Assembly: GCF_039905635.1 (NCBI RefSeq)
Contig: NZ_CP157000.1
Location: forward strand, 248,001-312,000
Source of the DNA: Microbacterium sp. ProA8
Lineage (GTDB): Bacteria; Actinomycetota; Actinomycetes; Actinomycetales; Microbacteriaceae
Direction: 5' to 3'
Length of the DNA: 64,000 nucleotides
The notes below the pieces were generated by a model. The model saw only the letters and a list, made by a program, of their open reading frames with translations. It was not told the DNA's origin and did not search any database. Shown here piece by piece: positions 1 to 10,568 of this stretch (its first letter is position 1; each line of letters starts with the position of its first letter). A program made the translations under genes and the position numbers.

Positions 1-1191
1 TCGATGTCGTCGCCGCAGGTCGCCGGTCTCGGTGCGCTCTACCTCGGTGAGAAGCCGCTGGCGGCGCCGGCCGAGGTCAAGTCGGCGCTCATGACGACTG
101 CGTACAACACGGTCAACGCCGACGGCTCGGAGAACACCGACCCGTTCGCACAGGGCGCCGGTCACGTCGACCCCACGAAGTACTTCAACCCGGGTCTGCT
201 GTACCTCAACGGTGCCGCCGACTGGGCCTCGTACCTCGAGGGTGCACTCGGCGACGACCTGTTCGAGGACGCCGAACCGAGCGACCCGAGCGACCTGAAC
301 CTCGCCTCCATCGGCGTCGGCACGTTCCCCGGCCCGCAGACGGTGACCCGCTCGGTCACCTCCACGCAGGCCGGCACGTTCACCGCGACGGCCTCGGTGC
401 CGGGCATGGACGTCGTCGTCGAGCCGAGCACGCTGACCTTCGGCGCAGCGGGCGAGACGAAGTCCTTCACGGTGTCGTTCACCAAGACCGACGCCGTCGT
501 GGAGAAGTGGACCACCGGGTTCCTCACGTGGACGTCGGGCGCGACCGAGGTGCGCTCGCCGATCGCAGTGTTCCCGGTCACGGCAGCGGCTCCGGCCGAC
601 GTCGAGGGCAGCGGTGCCGACGGCAGCGTCGACATCGAGATCACCCCCGGCCTGACCGGTGAACTGGCGCTGAACGTCGCCGGCCTCGCGGCCGAGGACG
701 TGCTGATCGACGGCACCGAGACCACCGGCGCCGCCGACGAGGGGTACACGTACGAACTGGTCCAGGTGACCGCGGGAACCGAGCTGGCGCGCTTCGCGCT
801 CGACTCGTCCGACGAAACCAACTCGGACCTCGACCTCTCGGTCTACCGTGTGGTCAGCCCGTCCGACCTGCGGTACTACGAGCGCTGGCAGTCCGCGTCC
901 TCCGCGGCCGATGAGGCGGTCCAGCTCATCGCGCCGACGGCGGGCTACTACCTCGTCGAGGCTCACGTGTACTCGTACACGAAGCCGTTCACCTGGCAGG
1001 CCACGTCGGCGCTCGTCACGCCGGGCGGACTCGGATCGCTCACCGCAGACCCGAACCCGTTGCCGGTGACCGAGGCCACCCCGACGGAGTTCAACCTGTC
1101 GTGGTCGGGCCTCGAGAGCGGCAACTACCTCGGTGTCGTCCGCTACGGCGACTCGCAGGTGCGCACCGTCGTCTCGGTCGACGTGCCGTAA
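1..1191 (+). CDS. Subtilisin-like (S8) serine protease, 3' part of gene
   Basis: The window opens inside this gene. The first visible residues, SMSSPQVAG, are the block around the nucleophile serine of S8 (subtilase) peptidases, so the catalytic Asp and His, the signal peptide and any propeptide lie upstream. The catalytic fold closes by about visible residue 75. The remaining 310 or so residues are Thr/Ser/Gly-rich and all-beta in character: a subtilase-type Fn3-like domain near residues 100-195, then a further beta module to the end. No membrane anchor or sorting signal is visible at the C-terminus, so a freely secreted protease acting outside the cell is inferred. A strong hairpin terminator follows 14 bases after the TAA. 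The family call is firm; the substrate is unknown. Confidence 0.9.
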   Translation, partial: SMSSPQVAGLGALYLGEKPLAAPAEVKSALMTTAYNTVNADGSENTDPFAQGAGHVDPTKYFNPGLLYLNGAADWASYLEGALGDDLFEDAEPSDPSDLNLASIGVGTFPGPQTVTRSVTSTQAGTFTATASVPGMDVVVEPSTLTFGAAGETKSFTVSFTKTDAVVEKWTTGFLTWTSGATEVRSPIAVFPVTAAAPADVEGSGADGSVDIEITPGLTGELALNVAGLAAEDVLIDGTETTGAADEGYTYELVQVTAGTELARFALDSSDETNSDLDLSVYRVVSPSDLRYYERWQSASSAADEAVQLIAPTAGYYLVEAHVYSYTKPFTWQATSALVTPGGLGSLTADPNPLPVTEATPTEFNLSWSGLESGNYLGVVRYGDSQVRTVVSVDVP

Positions 1192-1204
1192 CGGTTCACG
1201 CAAG

Positions 1205-1238
1205 AAGAGGCGCCCGGGCTCAGGCCCGGGCGCCTCTT
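1205..1238 (+). terminator. Hairpin terminator after the S8 protease
   Basis: A perfect 15-bp stem (AAGAGGCGCCCGGGC at 1205-1219 and its complement at 1224-1238) with a 4-base loop lies between two converging genes. The A-rich left arm and T-containing right arm let it work in both directions, so it probably also ends pirin transcription. Confidence 0.85.
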
Positions 1239-1320
1239 GCGTCGGCGTGACGCCCCGCGAGCCGGGCGCCGCCGTCGAGCCCGCCGGAAGCGGCCCCGGC
1301 CCGGGCGCTGTGCGACGCGA

Positions 1321-2313
1321 CTAGAGCCGGCGGCGGCGGCGCGTGAGCCGGACGGCGGGCATCGGCGGGGCGGGGATGCGCTCGGCGCCGTGGTCGACGA
1401 CATGACCGAAGCGCTCGCCGCCCGACTCCCAGGCCTCTCGCGCCTCGACGATCTCTTCGTGGGAGCGGCCGACGAAGTTCCACCACATCACGACCTCGTC
1501 CTCGAAGGGCTCGCCACCCAGGAGGAACAGTGTCGCGCCCGCGGCACTCGAGACCACGACGTCCTCCCGGCGGGTGCCGAGGTACATGAGGTGGGCGGTG
1601 TCGAGAGTGACCGCGTCGGCGATCCCCTCCTCTCCCGCGACCGCAGCCTCCCCGTACACCGCGACCAGGGCGTGCTCCCACGCCCGGTTCAGCGGCACGC
1701 GGACCGTCGCGCCGACGGGGATCCGCAGTTCGGCACCGACGATCGGCGTGTAGACGGTGGCCGGCGAGGCGACCCCGGCGAGCTCGCCGAGCACGACGGT
1801 CGCCGCGCCCGCCGTCCCGGCCACCGCGGGCAGCGTCACCTCGGGCAGCACCGCGTGCTGCTCGAACGCGGGGCCGCCGTGACGCCGCACCTCGGGCAGG
1901 GCCACCCAGAGCTGCAGGGCGTCCAGGGATGCGGCCTCCTCGCCCAGCGAGTATTCGGAGTGGGAGATCCCGGCGCCGCTGGTCATGAGGTTGAGCGCGC
2001 CGCGACGGACGACGACATCGCTGCCGACCGAGTCGCGGTGGCGCACCTCGCCCTCGTACGGCCAGGTGACGGTCTGCAGCCCGATGTGCGGGTGCGGCTC
2101 GACGCGCATGCGCGCCTGCTGCGGTCCGAACCGATCGAGGAAGCACCACGCGCCGACGAGCGGCAGATCACGCTGCGGCAGCGAGCGATGCACCGACATC
2201 GCACGCACTCCGCCGAGCGGCACCTCGCGCGTCTCGATCAGCAGGGTGCGCGGACCGGCGCACTCCACAGCCGTCTCGGTCGCGACGGCGTCGTCGGCGT
2301 CCAGCCTGGTCAT
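1321..2313 (-). CDS. Pirin family protein
   Basis: Encodes 330 residues of the pirin (bicupin) family. The N-terminal cupin carries the expected metal ligands: HPHIG (two His) and, further on, SGAGISHSE (His and Glu). A long Arg-rich C-terminus follows the second cupin (about residues 170-290). Bacterial pirins have been linked to quercetinase-like dioxygenase activity and to modulation of pyruvate metabolism; which applies here cannot be read from sequence. The ATG at 2313 was chosen because it sits just 14 bases after the stop of the upstream GNAT gene; a longer in-frame form would run back into that gene. The two probably form a small operon. Confidence 0.9.
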   Translation of the reverse strand: MTRLDADDAVATETAVECAGPRTLLIETREVPLGGVRAMSVHRSLPQRDLPLVGAWCFLDRFGPQQARMRVEPHPHIGLQTVTWPYEGEVRHRDSVGSDVVVRRGALNLMTSGAGISHSEYSLGEEAASLDALQLWVALPEVRRHGGPAFEQHAVLPEVTLPAVAGTAGAATVVLGELAGVASPATVYTPIVGAELRIPVGATVRVPLNRAWEHALVAVYGEAAVAGEEGIADAVTLDTAHLMYLGTRREDVVVSSAAGATLFLLGGEPFEDEVVMWWNFVGRSHEEIVEAREAWESGGERFGHVVDHGAERIPAPPMPAVRLTRRRRRL

Positions 2314-2327
2314 GTCGACGCCGCCAC

Positions 2328-2648
2328 TCACTCGGGGTGCGGCTGGTCGGGCCACTCGACGGTGAGCCCGGGAACCTCGTGCTCGTGCAGATACTTGGCC
2401 ACGACGGGGCAATGCGGCACGACGGTCTCACCGCGGCGTGCGGCATCCGTCATCGCCTCGCCCACGACCGCCTGCGCGAGGCCACGACCGCGGAACGCCG
2501 GGTCGATCTCGGTGTGCGGAAAATGCAGGCGTCCGCGCGCGTCGATGCGGAACACGGTGAATCCCGCGAGCACGCCGTCGACGTGCACCTCGTAGCGGCG
2601 GTCGTCGTCGTTGCGGGTCACGATGGGCTGCGCGTCAGTGTCGGTCAC
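2328..2648 (-). CDS. Small GNAT-family N-acetyltransferase (YjdJ-like)
   Basis: A 106-residue protein of the short GNAT type. It has a beta-strand lead (YEVHVDGVLAGFTVF), the acetyl-CoA pyrophosphate-binding segment FRGRGLAQ near residue 57, and the ending PHCPVVAKYLHEH that is typical of this minimal family (usually 90-110 residues). The GTG at 2648 is preceded by GGAAGGA at suitable spacing, which favours it over an in-frame ATG at 2675. It lies directly upstream of the pirin gene on the same strand. The substrate is unknown. Confidence 0.85.
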   Translation of the reverse strand: MTDTDAQPIVTRNDDDRRYEVHVDGVLAGFTVFRIDARGRLHFPHTEIDPAFRGRGLAQAVVGEAMTDAARRGETVVPHCPVVAKYLHEHEVPGLTVEWPDQPHPE

Positions 2649-2746
2649 AGGTGTCCTTCCGTCGTCGGTTCTCAACGTACGTGGCCCGCGCCGGATTCCG
2701 CCACCGGGCGCACGGGGTCCCCCTGGTCACGGCGGGGCTGCGGGTC

Positions 2747-2752
2747 TATCGT
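2747..2752 (+). promoter_or_regulatory. Possible -10 box for the SGNH hydrolase
   Basis: TATCGT lies about 80 bases before the ATG at 2832. No convincing -35 is visible, so this is only a candidate. Confidence 0.3.
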
Positions 2753-2831
2753 CAGGCGTGTCGGCGGCATCCGTCCGCGGGCCGATTCATGGGGGAATCG
2801 ATCGATCCATTCAGGGATTCGAAGGGGAATC

Positions 2832-3719
2832 ATGAAACGACGCATTGTCGCCGCGCTCGCGGCGATCGTCCTGGGGGCCACTGCTCTGTTCGGCGGCGCG
2901 TCCGCCGCGACGGCCGATGGACACGTCGGCGCGCCGTACGTCGCCATCGGCGACTCCGAAGCCGCCGGCACCGGCAACATGCCGTACGTCGACGAGGACT
3001 GCAGACGTTCGGCGAAGGCGTATCCGGTGCTCGTGGGAGACGCCGTCGGTGCACCCGTCATGTCCGCCGCGTGCGCAGGCGCGACGACGTCCGACGTCCT
3101 CGGACAGGCGGTCCTGCTGGGCCAGACAGGCGTTCTGGGGCCGGCCACTGAGCTCGTGACGATCACCGCCGGCGTGAACAACGTCGGCTGGCAGACCGTG
3201 CTCCCCGCCTGCAGCAGCGCGGGCACGCCCGAGGCGTGCGCAGCGGCCAAGGCGGCGGCGATCGCGGCCATCCCCGGGATCGTGCCCGCCATCGCGCAGC
3301 TGGTCGGCCTGGTCCGTACGCTCGCGCCGGGGGCGGCCATCGTCGTGACCGGGTATCCGCCGATGTTCGGCACCGTCACGGAGATGTGCAGCGTCGGCAG
3401 CTCCGGAGGCGCGCCGGTCAAGTTCACGCCGCAGTTGGCGGCGGAGGTGAATGCCGGGATCGACGGCATCAACGCCGCGGTCGCGGGCGGCGTCTCGGCC
3501 TACCAGGCGGCGTTCACCGCGCAGTTCGGCGCACCCGACCCCGGCGTCGAATACGCCGACGTCACCACCGCGTTCGACGGGCACTCACTGTGCGACACCG
3601 GCGAGCGCTGGATCAGCGGACTCTCCTCGGGCAAGGGGACGGTCCACAGGGGCTTCCACCCGAACGCCGCAGGCCAGCAGGCGTACGCCTCGGCCGTCAT
3701 GGCGGCGCTCGCCGGCTAG
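2832..3719 (+). CDS. Secreted SGNH/GDSL-family hydrolase (lipase/esterase)
   Basis: Encodes 295 residues. The N-terminus is a classical Sec signal peptide (MKRR, hydrophobic core, then a cleavage region near SAATADG around residue 31). The mature protein starts with the SGNH block I sequence VAIGDSEAAGTG, whose Ser is the nucleophile. TAGVNN-like block III (TITAGVNNVGW) and the C-terminal block V RGFHPNAAGQQAYA, containing the catalytic His, follow in order. Six or more Cys suggest disulfides in the extracellular protein. The ATG at 2832 has GAAGGGG just upstream. A hairpin follows the stop. Acyl-ester hydrolysis outside the cell is inferred; the natural substrate is not evident. Confidence 0.9.
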   Translation: MKRRIVAALAAIVLGATALFGGASAATADGHVGAPYVAIGDSEAAGTGNMPYVDEDCRRSAKAYPVLVGDAVGAPVMSAACAGATTSDVLGQAVLLGQTGVLGPATELVTITAGVNNVGWQTVLPACSSAGTPEACAAAKAAAIAAIPGIVPAIAQLVGLVRTLAPGAAIVVTGYPPMFGTVTEMCSVGSSGGAPVKFTPQLAAEVNAGIDGINAAVAGGVSAYQAAFTAQFGAPDPGVEYADVTTAFDGHSLCDTGERWISGLSSGKGTVHRGFHPNAAGQQAYASAVMAALAG

Positions 3720-3732
3720 TCCGGACACGGGC

Positions 3733-3775
3733 CGGTCGTCGCGCTCCGGGCTTCCGCCCGAGAGCGCGACGACCG
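3733..3775 (+). terminator. Hairpin terminator after the SGNH hydrolase
   Basis: A 14-bp stem (CGGTCGTCGCGCTC at 3733-3746 with its complement at 3762-3775) is extended inward by CGGGC/GCCCG. There is no T tract. Confidence 0.7.
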
Positions 3776-3874
3776 CCCCGCCGTCCGGTGCCTGCCCGTC
3801 ACGATCTCTCGGTCGGGTCGCACTGCCGGCGGAGAGCGGCTCGGCGCGCCGGGGGAGCGGATGCCTCGACCTGG

Positions 3875-3880
3875 CAGACT
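3875..3880 (+). promoter_or_regulatory. -10 box for a leaderless start (DUF3516 helicase)
   Basis: CAGACT is followed by exactly 6 bases and then GTG at 3887. With no Shine-Dalgarno nearby, transcription is inferred to begin at or next to the start codon. Confidence 0.55.
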
Positions 3881-3886
3881 CAGACG

Positions 3887-6448
3887 GTGACGCTCCTCGA
3901 CACCATCGCGACCGCGGCTGCGGCATCCGGATCCGGATCACCCGACGCCGACGCGCTCTACGATGCGTTCGTCGAGTGGGCGGGCGATCAGGGGTTCGCG
4001 CTGTACCCCGCGCAGGACGAGGCCGTCATCGAGATCGTGTCGGGCTCGCACGTCATCCTCTCGACGCCGACGGGCACCGGCAAGTCGCTCGTCGCGGTCG
4101 CGGCCCACGCCGCCTGCGTGGCGCGCGGCGGCCGCACGTACTACACGGCGCCGATCAAGGCGCTGGTCAGCGAGAAGTTCTTCGCACTCGTCGACATCTT
4201 CGGCGCGGCCAACGTCGGCATGGTCACCGGCGACTCATCGGTGAACCCGGATGCGCCCATCGTCTGCTGCACCGCCGAGATCCTCGCGAACATCGCGCTG
4301 CGCCAGGGTGCGGATGCCGCCGTGGACCAGGTGGTGATGGACGAGTTCCACTACTACGGCGACCCCGAGCGCGGGTGGGCGTGGCAGGTGCCGCTGCTGC
4401 TTCTGCCACGCGCCCAGTTCGTGCTGATGTCGGCGACGCTGGGCGACGTCACCGCGATCGCCGAAGACCTCGAGCGCCGCACCGGGCGCACCGTCTCGCG
4501 GATCACCGGCGTGGACCGTCCGGTGCCGCTGCACTTCTCCTACGCCCGCACCCCCGTGCACGAGACGGTCGAGGAGCTGCTGCAGACCGGCGAGGCCCCG
4601 GTGTACATCGTGCACTTCTCGCAGGCCGCCGCGATGGAGCGGGCGCAGGCGCTGTCGTCGATCCGCATCGTCTCGCGGGAGCAGCGCGACGCCATCGCCG
4701 AGGCGATCGGCGGGTTCCGCTTCACGACGGCGTTCGGCCGCATCCTGTCGCGCTACGTGCGCGCGGGGATCGGCGTGCACCACGCGGGCATGCTGCCGCG
4801 CTACCGGCGCCTCGTCGAGACGCTCGCGCAGCGCGGCCTGCTGCGCGTGATCTGCGGCACCGACACGCTCGGCGTCGGCATCAACGTGCCCATCCGCACC
4901 GTGATGATCACGGCGCTCTCGAAGTACGACGGCACGAAGATGCGCCAGCTCTCGGCGCGCGAGTTCCACCAGATCTCCGGCCGCGCCGGCCGCGCCGGCT
5001 ACGACACCTCGGGCACGGTCGTGGTGATGGCGCCCGAGTGGGAGATCGAGAACGAGGCGGCGCTCCGCAAGGCCGGCGACGACCCCGCGAAGCGCAAGAA
5101 GATCGTGCGCAAGAAGGCGCCGACGGGTGTCGTCAACTGGGGCCTCGGATCGTTCGAGCGCCTCGTCGAGGCCGAGCCCGAGCCGCTCGTGCCGCAGCTG
5201 TCGCTGACCGCCGCGATGCTCATCAACGTCATCGCCCGCGGCGGCGACGTGTTCGAGCACGTGCGTTCGCTCGTCTTCGACAACCATGAGCCGCGCGCGC
5301 GGCGCTACGAGCTCGCACGCCGGGCGATCGCCATCTTCCGCACGCTGGTGGCCGCCGAGGTGGTCGAGATCGACCGCAGCGCGGATCCGGATGCGGCGGC
5401 CGGCGGCATCCGGAATCAGATCCGTCTCACCGTTGATCTGCAGCCCAACTTCGCGCTCAACCAGCCCCTGTCGCCCTTCGCGCTCGCGGCGATCGGGCTG
5501 CTGGACCCCTCCGGCACCGACGGCGGAGTCGGCACCGGGCATTACGCGCTCGACGTCGTGAGCATCATCGAGGCGACGCTCGACGACCCGCGTCAGATCC
5601 TCTCGCAGCAGGAGTACAAGGCGCGCGGCGAGGCCGTCGCGGCGATGAAGCAGGACGGCCTGGAGTACGACGAGCGCATGGCGCTGCTCGAGGACGTCAC
5701 CTATCCCAAGCCGCTCGAGGAGCTGCTGACGCAGGCCTACGAGGTGTTCGCGTCCAGCCAGCCCTGGATCCGCGACTTCGAGCTGTCGCCCAAATCCGTG
5801 GTGCGCGACATGTTCGAGCGGGCGCTGTCGTTCTCGGAGCTGATCTCGCTGTACCAGCTGTCGCGCAGCGAGGGACTCGTGCTGCGCTACCTGTCGGACG
5901 CGTACCGCGCGATCCGCCAGACGGTGCCGGCCGAGGCCCAGACGGAAGACCTGCATGACCTCGTCGCGTGGCTCGGCGAGGTGGTGCGCCAGGTCGACTC
6001 CAGCCTCGTCGACGAATGGGAGGCGCTGGTCAATCCGGTCGACGACCCCTCGGCCCCGGTCGTGCCGCCCGCTCCACCGTCGGTGCTCACGAACCGGCGG
6101 GCGTTCGGCGTACTGGTGCGCAACGAGCTGTTCCGCCGCATCCAGCTCGCCGCGCTGCAGCGCGACGACGAGCTCACCGAGCTCGACCCCGACGTCGACT
6201 GGCCCGCCGCGCTCGACGCCTACTTCGACGACCACGACGAGATGCTCACGGGCGGAGCGGCCCGGTCGCCGCGACTCGTCACGGTAGATGAGACGGATGC
6301 CGCGGCCTCCGGTGTCTGGCGCGTCGAGCAGACGATCGACGACCCGGCCGGCGACCACGACTGGCGCATCCGCGCCGTCGTCGACCTGGCGGCCTCGGAG
6401 GAGTCCGGCACGGCCGTCGTGCGCGTGACCGAGGTCGTCCGGCTGTAG
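3887..6448 (+). CDS. DEAD/DEAH-box helicase with DUF3516 C-terminal domain
   Basis: An 853-residue Ski2/Lhr-like superfamily 2 helicase. Visible motifs in order: Walker A STPTGTGKS (about 60-68), TAPIKALVSEKF (Ia), a DEFHYY Walker B near 151, SATLGD (III), GVHHAGMLPRYRR, then FHQISGRAGRAGYD (VI) around 360-375. The rest, including RKKAPTGVVNWG, matches the DUF3516 region found with this helicase in actinobacteria. Length is usual for the family. The GTG at 3887 was chosen because it follows a leaderless-type -10 box and matches the family N-terminus. An RNA helicase role is inferred, but the family is poorly characterised experimentally. The next gene is convergent. Confidence 0.9.
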   Translation: MTLLDTIATAAAASGSGSPDADALYDAFVEWAGDQGFALYPAQDEAVIEIVSGSHVILSTPTGTGKSLVAVAAHAACVARGGRTYYTAPIKALVSEKFFALVDIFGAANVGMVTGDSSVNPDAPIVCCTAEILANIALRQGADAAVDQVVMDEFHYYGDPERGWAWQVPLLLLPRAQFVLMSATLGDVTAIAEDLERRTGRTVSRITGVDRPVPLHFSYARTPVHETVEELLQTGEAPVYIVHFSQAAAMERAQALSSIRIVSREQRDAIAEAIGGFRFTTAFGRILSRYVRAGIGVHHAGMLPRYRRLVETLAQRGLLRVICGTDTLGVGINVPIRTVMITALSKYDGTKMRQLSAREFHQISGRAGRAGYDTSGTVVVMAPEWEIENEAALRKAGDDPAKRKKIVRKKAPTGVVNWGLGSFERLVEAEPEPLVPQLSLTAAMLINVIARGGDVFEHVRSLVFDNHEPRARRYELARRAIAIFRTLVAAEVVEIDRSADPDAAAGGIRNQIRLTVDLQPNFALNQPLSPFALAAIGLLDPSGTDGGVGTGHYALDVVSIIEATLDDPRQILSQQEYKARGEAVAAMKQDGLEYDERMALLEDVTYPKPLEELLTQAYEVFASSQPWIRDFELSPKSVVRDMFERALSFSELISLYQLSRSEGLVLRYLSDAYRAIRQTVPAEAQTEDLHDLVAWLGEVVRQVDSSLVDEWEALVNPVDDPSAPVVPPAPPSVLTNRRAFGVLVRNELFRRIQLAALQRDDELTELDPDVDWPAALDAYFDDHDEMLTGGAARSPRLVTVDETDAAASGVWRVEQTIDDPAGDHDWRIRAVVDLAASEESGTAVVRVTEVVRL

Positions 6449-6498
6449 CCCGGGGCTCGGCGCGTTCCTCACCGCAGGCCCCAAGCCGCGCGGTCCCG

Positions 6499-6581
6499 TT
6501 GCCCGGAACAGGTGTTCCGGCGTAGGCAGGCCGACGTGCGCCGGATCGTCCTGTTCTCGCCAGAACACCTGTTCTCGGCAA
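6499..6581. repeat. Imperfect inverted repeat between converging genes
   Basis: Arms of about 24 bp, 6499-6522 and 6558-6581, share the core GAACAGGTGTTC read in opposite orientation, with GCC/GGC flanks. It lies between the helicase and SDR stop codons and could act as a two-way terminator. The core word is not seen elsewhere in the window. Confidence 0.7.
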
Positions 6582-6663
6582 AGGGACGGCCGGGGCGGAT
6601 GCGGAGGCCGCAGGTCCGATGCCGCAGTCCGGATGCGTATGGCGGATGACGGATGCCCGGGCG

Positions 6664-7536
6664 TCAGCCCAGGCCGAAGCCGCCGTCCGACGTCAGGACC
6701 TGTCCGACCACCCACGCGCCTTCGGGCGTCGCCAACCAGCCGATGAGGCGCGCCGGGTCGGCGGGCTCGCCGTAGCGGCCGAACGGGGTCGCCCGCATCC
6801 ACTCCTCGATCTCCTCGAGCGGCCGGTCGGACGTCTCGGGGTCCAGGTAGCCGGTATTGACGGGGCCCGGGTCGATCGTGTTGAGGATGATCCCGAGATC
6901 GAGCAGCTCCGCCGCCACGGTCTTCGTGATGCCCGCGAGCGCCGCCTTGCTCGTCGCGTACGCGACCTCGCCGCGCATCGGGCCGTGGATCTGCCCCGAC
7001 GTCATCCAGAACACCCGACCGACCGGCTCCGCGAACGGGCCGCGGCGCTCGACCCGCTCACCGGGCCGGGCGGCGATGGCGTCGCCGGCGTGCAGCGCCG
7101 CGAACTCGCGGGTGAGGAGCATCGTCGAGCGGGTGTTGGTCTGCCAGAACGCGTCGAGCCGCTCGGCGGTCATGTCGAGGATCGACCCGTCGTCGCCCGA
7201 CTGCGCGTGGTTGCACACCAGGATGTCGAGCCGGCCCGTGAGAGTCCGCGCCGCGTCGACGACGACAGGGACGGATGCCGCGTCCCGCAGGTCGGCGCTG
7301 ATGTCGCCGAGCTGCGCGCCCGGAGTGAGCTCGGCGCGCAGCCCCTCGCGCACGGCGTCGAGGTCGTCGCCGCCCCACGGGAGGCGGGTGTCGTGCGCGC
7401 GGTAGTGGTGGAGGAAGACGTCGGCGCCGAGCCGCGCGAACTGTGTCGCGACGGCGTAGCCGATGCCCCGCCGGCGTGAGACGCCGGTGACGAGGGCGGT
7501 CTTGCCGCGCAGCGGCAGGGACGTGGAGGAGAACAT
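6664..7536 (-). CDS. SDR-family NAD(P)-dependent oxidoreductase
   Basis: A 290-residue short-chain dehydrogenase. It has the nucleotide-binding TGxxxRRGIG turn near residue 16, CNHAQ in place of the usual NNAG, the catalytic serine region MTSG, and YATSK as the YxxxK pair. PGPVNTGYL and the C-terminal LTSDGGFGLG are classical family features. The insert after the beta-2 strand (DTRLPWGGDD) is somewhat long. The ATG at 7536 is preceded by GAAAGG at 7 bases, which is better than an in-frame TTG 15 bases earlier. It is divergent from the DUF1697 gene. The substrate cannot be deduced. Confidence 0.88.
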   Translation of the reverse strand: MFSSTSLPLRGKTALVTGVSRRRGIGYAVATQFARLGADVFLHHYRAHDTRLPWGGDDLDAVREGLRAELTPGAQLGDISADLRDAASVPVVVDAARTLTGRLDILVCNHAQSGDDGSILDMTAERLDAFWQTNTRSTMLLTREFAALHAGDAIAARPGERVERRGPFAEPVGRVFWMTSGQIHGPMRGEVAYATSKAALAGITKTVAAELLDLGIILNTIDPGPVNTGYLDPETSDRPLEEIEEWMRATPFGRYGEPADPARLIGWLATPEGAWVVGQVLTSDGGFGLG

Positions 7537-7701
7537 GCAGATGCCTTTCAAGGACGCCGGGTGATCGCCCCCTCGCGGCTGCGCGCAGCGCGAAGCGATG
7601 AGGGGAGAGGGCGTGGGGCGTCCGGATCATGTCCGCGCGGATCGCGACGGACGGGATGGTGACGAAGGCGGGTCACAGGCATTGCATGACGAAGACGATA
7701 G

Positions 7702-7726
7702 CGGATGCCGCGGGCCACGGCATCCG
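7702..7726. promoter_or_regulatory. Perfect inverted repeat in a divergent promoter region
   Basis: CGGATGCCG (7702-7710) and CGGCATCCG (7718-7726) form a 9-bp stem just upstream of the -10 box at 7728. It contains the genome-rich GGATGCC word. It may be an operator or simply two facing copies of that word. Confidence 0.45.
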
Positions 7727-7727
7727 T

Positions 7728-7733
7728 CATGAT
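7728..7733 (+). promoter_or_regulatory. -10 box for a leaderless start (DUF1697 gene)
   Basis: CATGAT, then 6 bases, then ATG at 7740, with no ribosome-binding site. Confidence 0.5.
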
Positions 7734-7739
7734 GGCGTC

Positions 7740-8276
7740 ATGCCGACCTACGTGGCGTTCCTGCGCGCGATCAATCTCGGTGCCGTACGGAAGTTCGCGA
7801 AGGAAGACATCCGTCGGGTCGTCGAGAGCCTCGGGTTCACCGATGTCGAGACGCACATCAACACCGGCAACGTGCGGTTCACGACGGCGATGCGCTCCCG
7901 GCCGAAGATCGAGAAGGCCCTCGAGGACGCCTTCGCCGCCGATCGCGGCTTCGACGTGCCGACCATGGTGTTCACCGCCGCGGAGATCGCCGAGATCGCG
8001 CGCGAGGCGGCGGAGCTCAGCGCCGCACGCCCGGGGCTCCAGCGTCACTACGTCTACCTGCTCAAGGAGGAGCTGCCGCCCGACGTCGTGGCCAGTGTCG
8101 AAGCGCTCGCGACGCCGGTCGGCGGCATGGTGGTGCGGGGCCGCGTCGCGCACGCCCTGCTCGGGCCCGGGTACGACGCCGGCAGCGTCGATCCGCTCGG
8201 CGCGGCGAAGCTGCTCGGCGTCGCGACCAACCGCAACCTCACGGTCATCGCCGCCATCGCCGCGAAGTGGTCGTGA
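7740..8276 (+). CDS. DUF1697 domain-containing protein
   Basis: 178 residues matching the DUF1697 family, usually 170-185 residues long. The opening PTYVAFLRAINLGAVRKF, the INTGNVRF segment and the ending GAAKLLGVATNRNLTVI are the conserved signatures. The family has no established biochemical role. The start was set at the ATG at 7740 because it follows a leaderless-type -10 box and matches the family N-terminus. It stands alone, followed by a repeat-bearing gap and then recQ. Confidence 0.88.
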   Translation: MPTYVAFLRAINLGAVRKFAKEDIRRVVESLGFTDVETHINTGNVRFTTAMRSRPKIEKALEDAFAADRGFDVPTMVFTAAEIAEIAREAAELSAARPGLQRHYVYLLKEELPPDVVASVEALATPVGGMVVRGRVAHALLGPGYDAGSVDPLGAAKLLGVATNRNLTVIAAIAAKWS

Positions 8277-8286
8277 GCGCCGGGCC

Positions 8287-8417
8287 GTCCTCAACCGAGG
8301 AGCTGCGCCGAGATGCGGGACATGCCGGGGCGTGTCGTTCCGCATCCGGGCTCAGTTCCTCAACCGAGGATCGCCGGGATCGGCCCGTCTTCGCCGGCGG
8401 GCTCCTCGATTGAGGAC
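8287..8417. repeat. Dispersed inverted-repeat element (same family as 18565-18904)
   Basis: The left arm begins TCCTCAACCGAGGAGCTGCG (8288-8307) and the right arm 8340-8370 ends TCCTCAACCGAGGA. An extra partial arm, CTCCTCGATTGAGGA, follows at 8402-8416. Word order and spacing match the units 10 kb away. The whole gap 8277-8530 shows no gene beyond this element and the recQ promoter. Confidence 0.75.
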
Positions 8418-8517
8418 CCACCGGGCGGGCGGCTCCTCCCCAACCGGGCCGTCGCCCGGAACACCGCGGGTTCTCCGCCGGAGCGCTCGTGACAAGGACG
8501 GCGTCGGATGCCGCGGC

Positions 8518-8523
8518 TACGCT
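8518..8523 (+). promoter_or_regulatory. -10 box for a leaderless start (recQ)
   Basis: TACGCT, then 7 bases, then GTG at 8531. No Shine-Dalgarno is visible. Confidence 0.6.
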
Positions 8524-8530
8524 GGGACGG

Positions 8531-10540
<2,010 letters not shown>

Positions 10541-10544
10541 GCCG

Positions 10545-10568
10545 GCCCCCGCGGGTCAGGCCGGGGGC
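10545..10568. terminator. Possible two-way hairpin between recQ and the TetR gene
   Basis: GCCCCC (10545-10550) and GGGGGC (10563-10568) can pair across the 15-base gap and the end of the converging TetR gene. The stem is short and G/C-only. Confidence 0.4.

Noticed and set aside
3236..3886. N-terminal extension of the DUF3516 helicase
   Set aside because: It would overlap the SGNH hydrolase gene and its terminator, and the extension is Arg-rich with no domain features.
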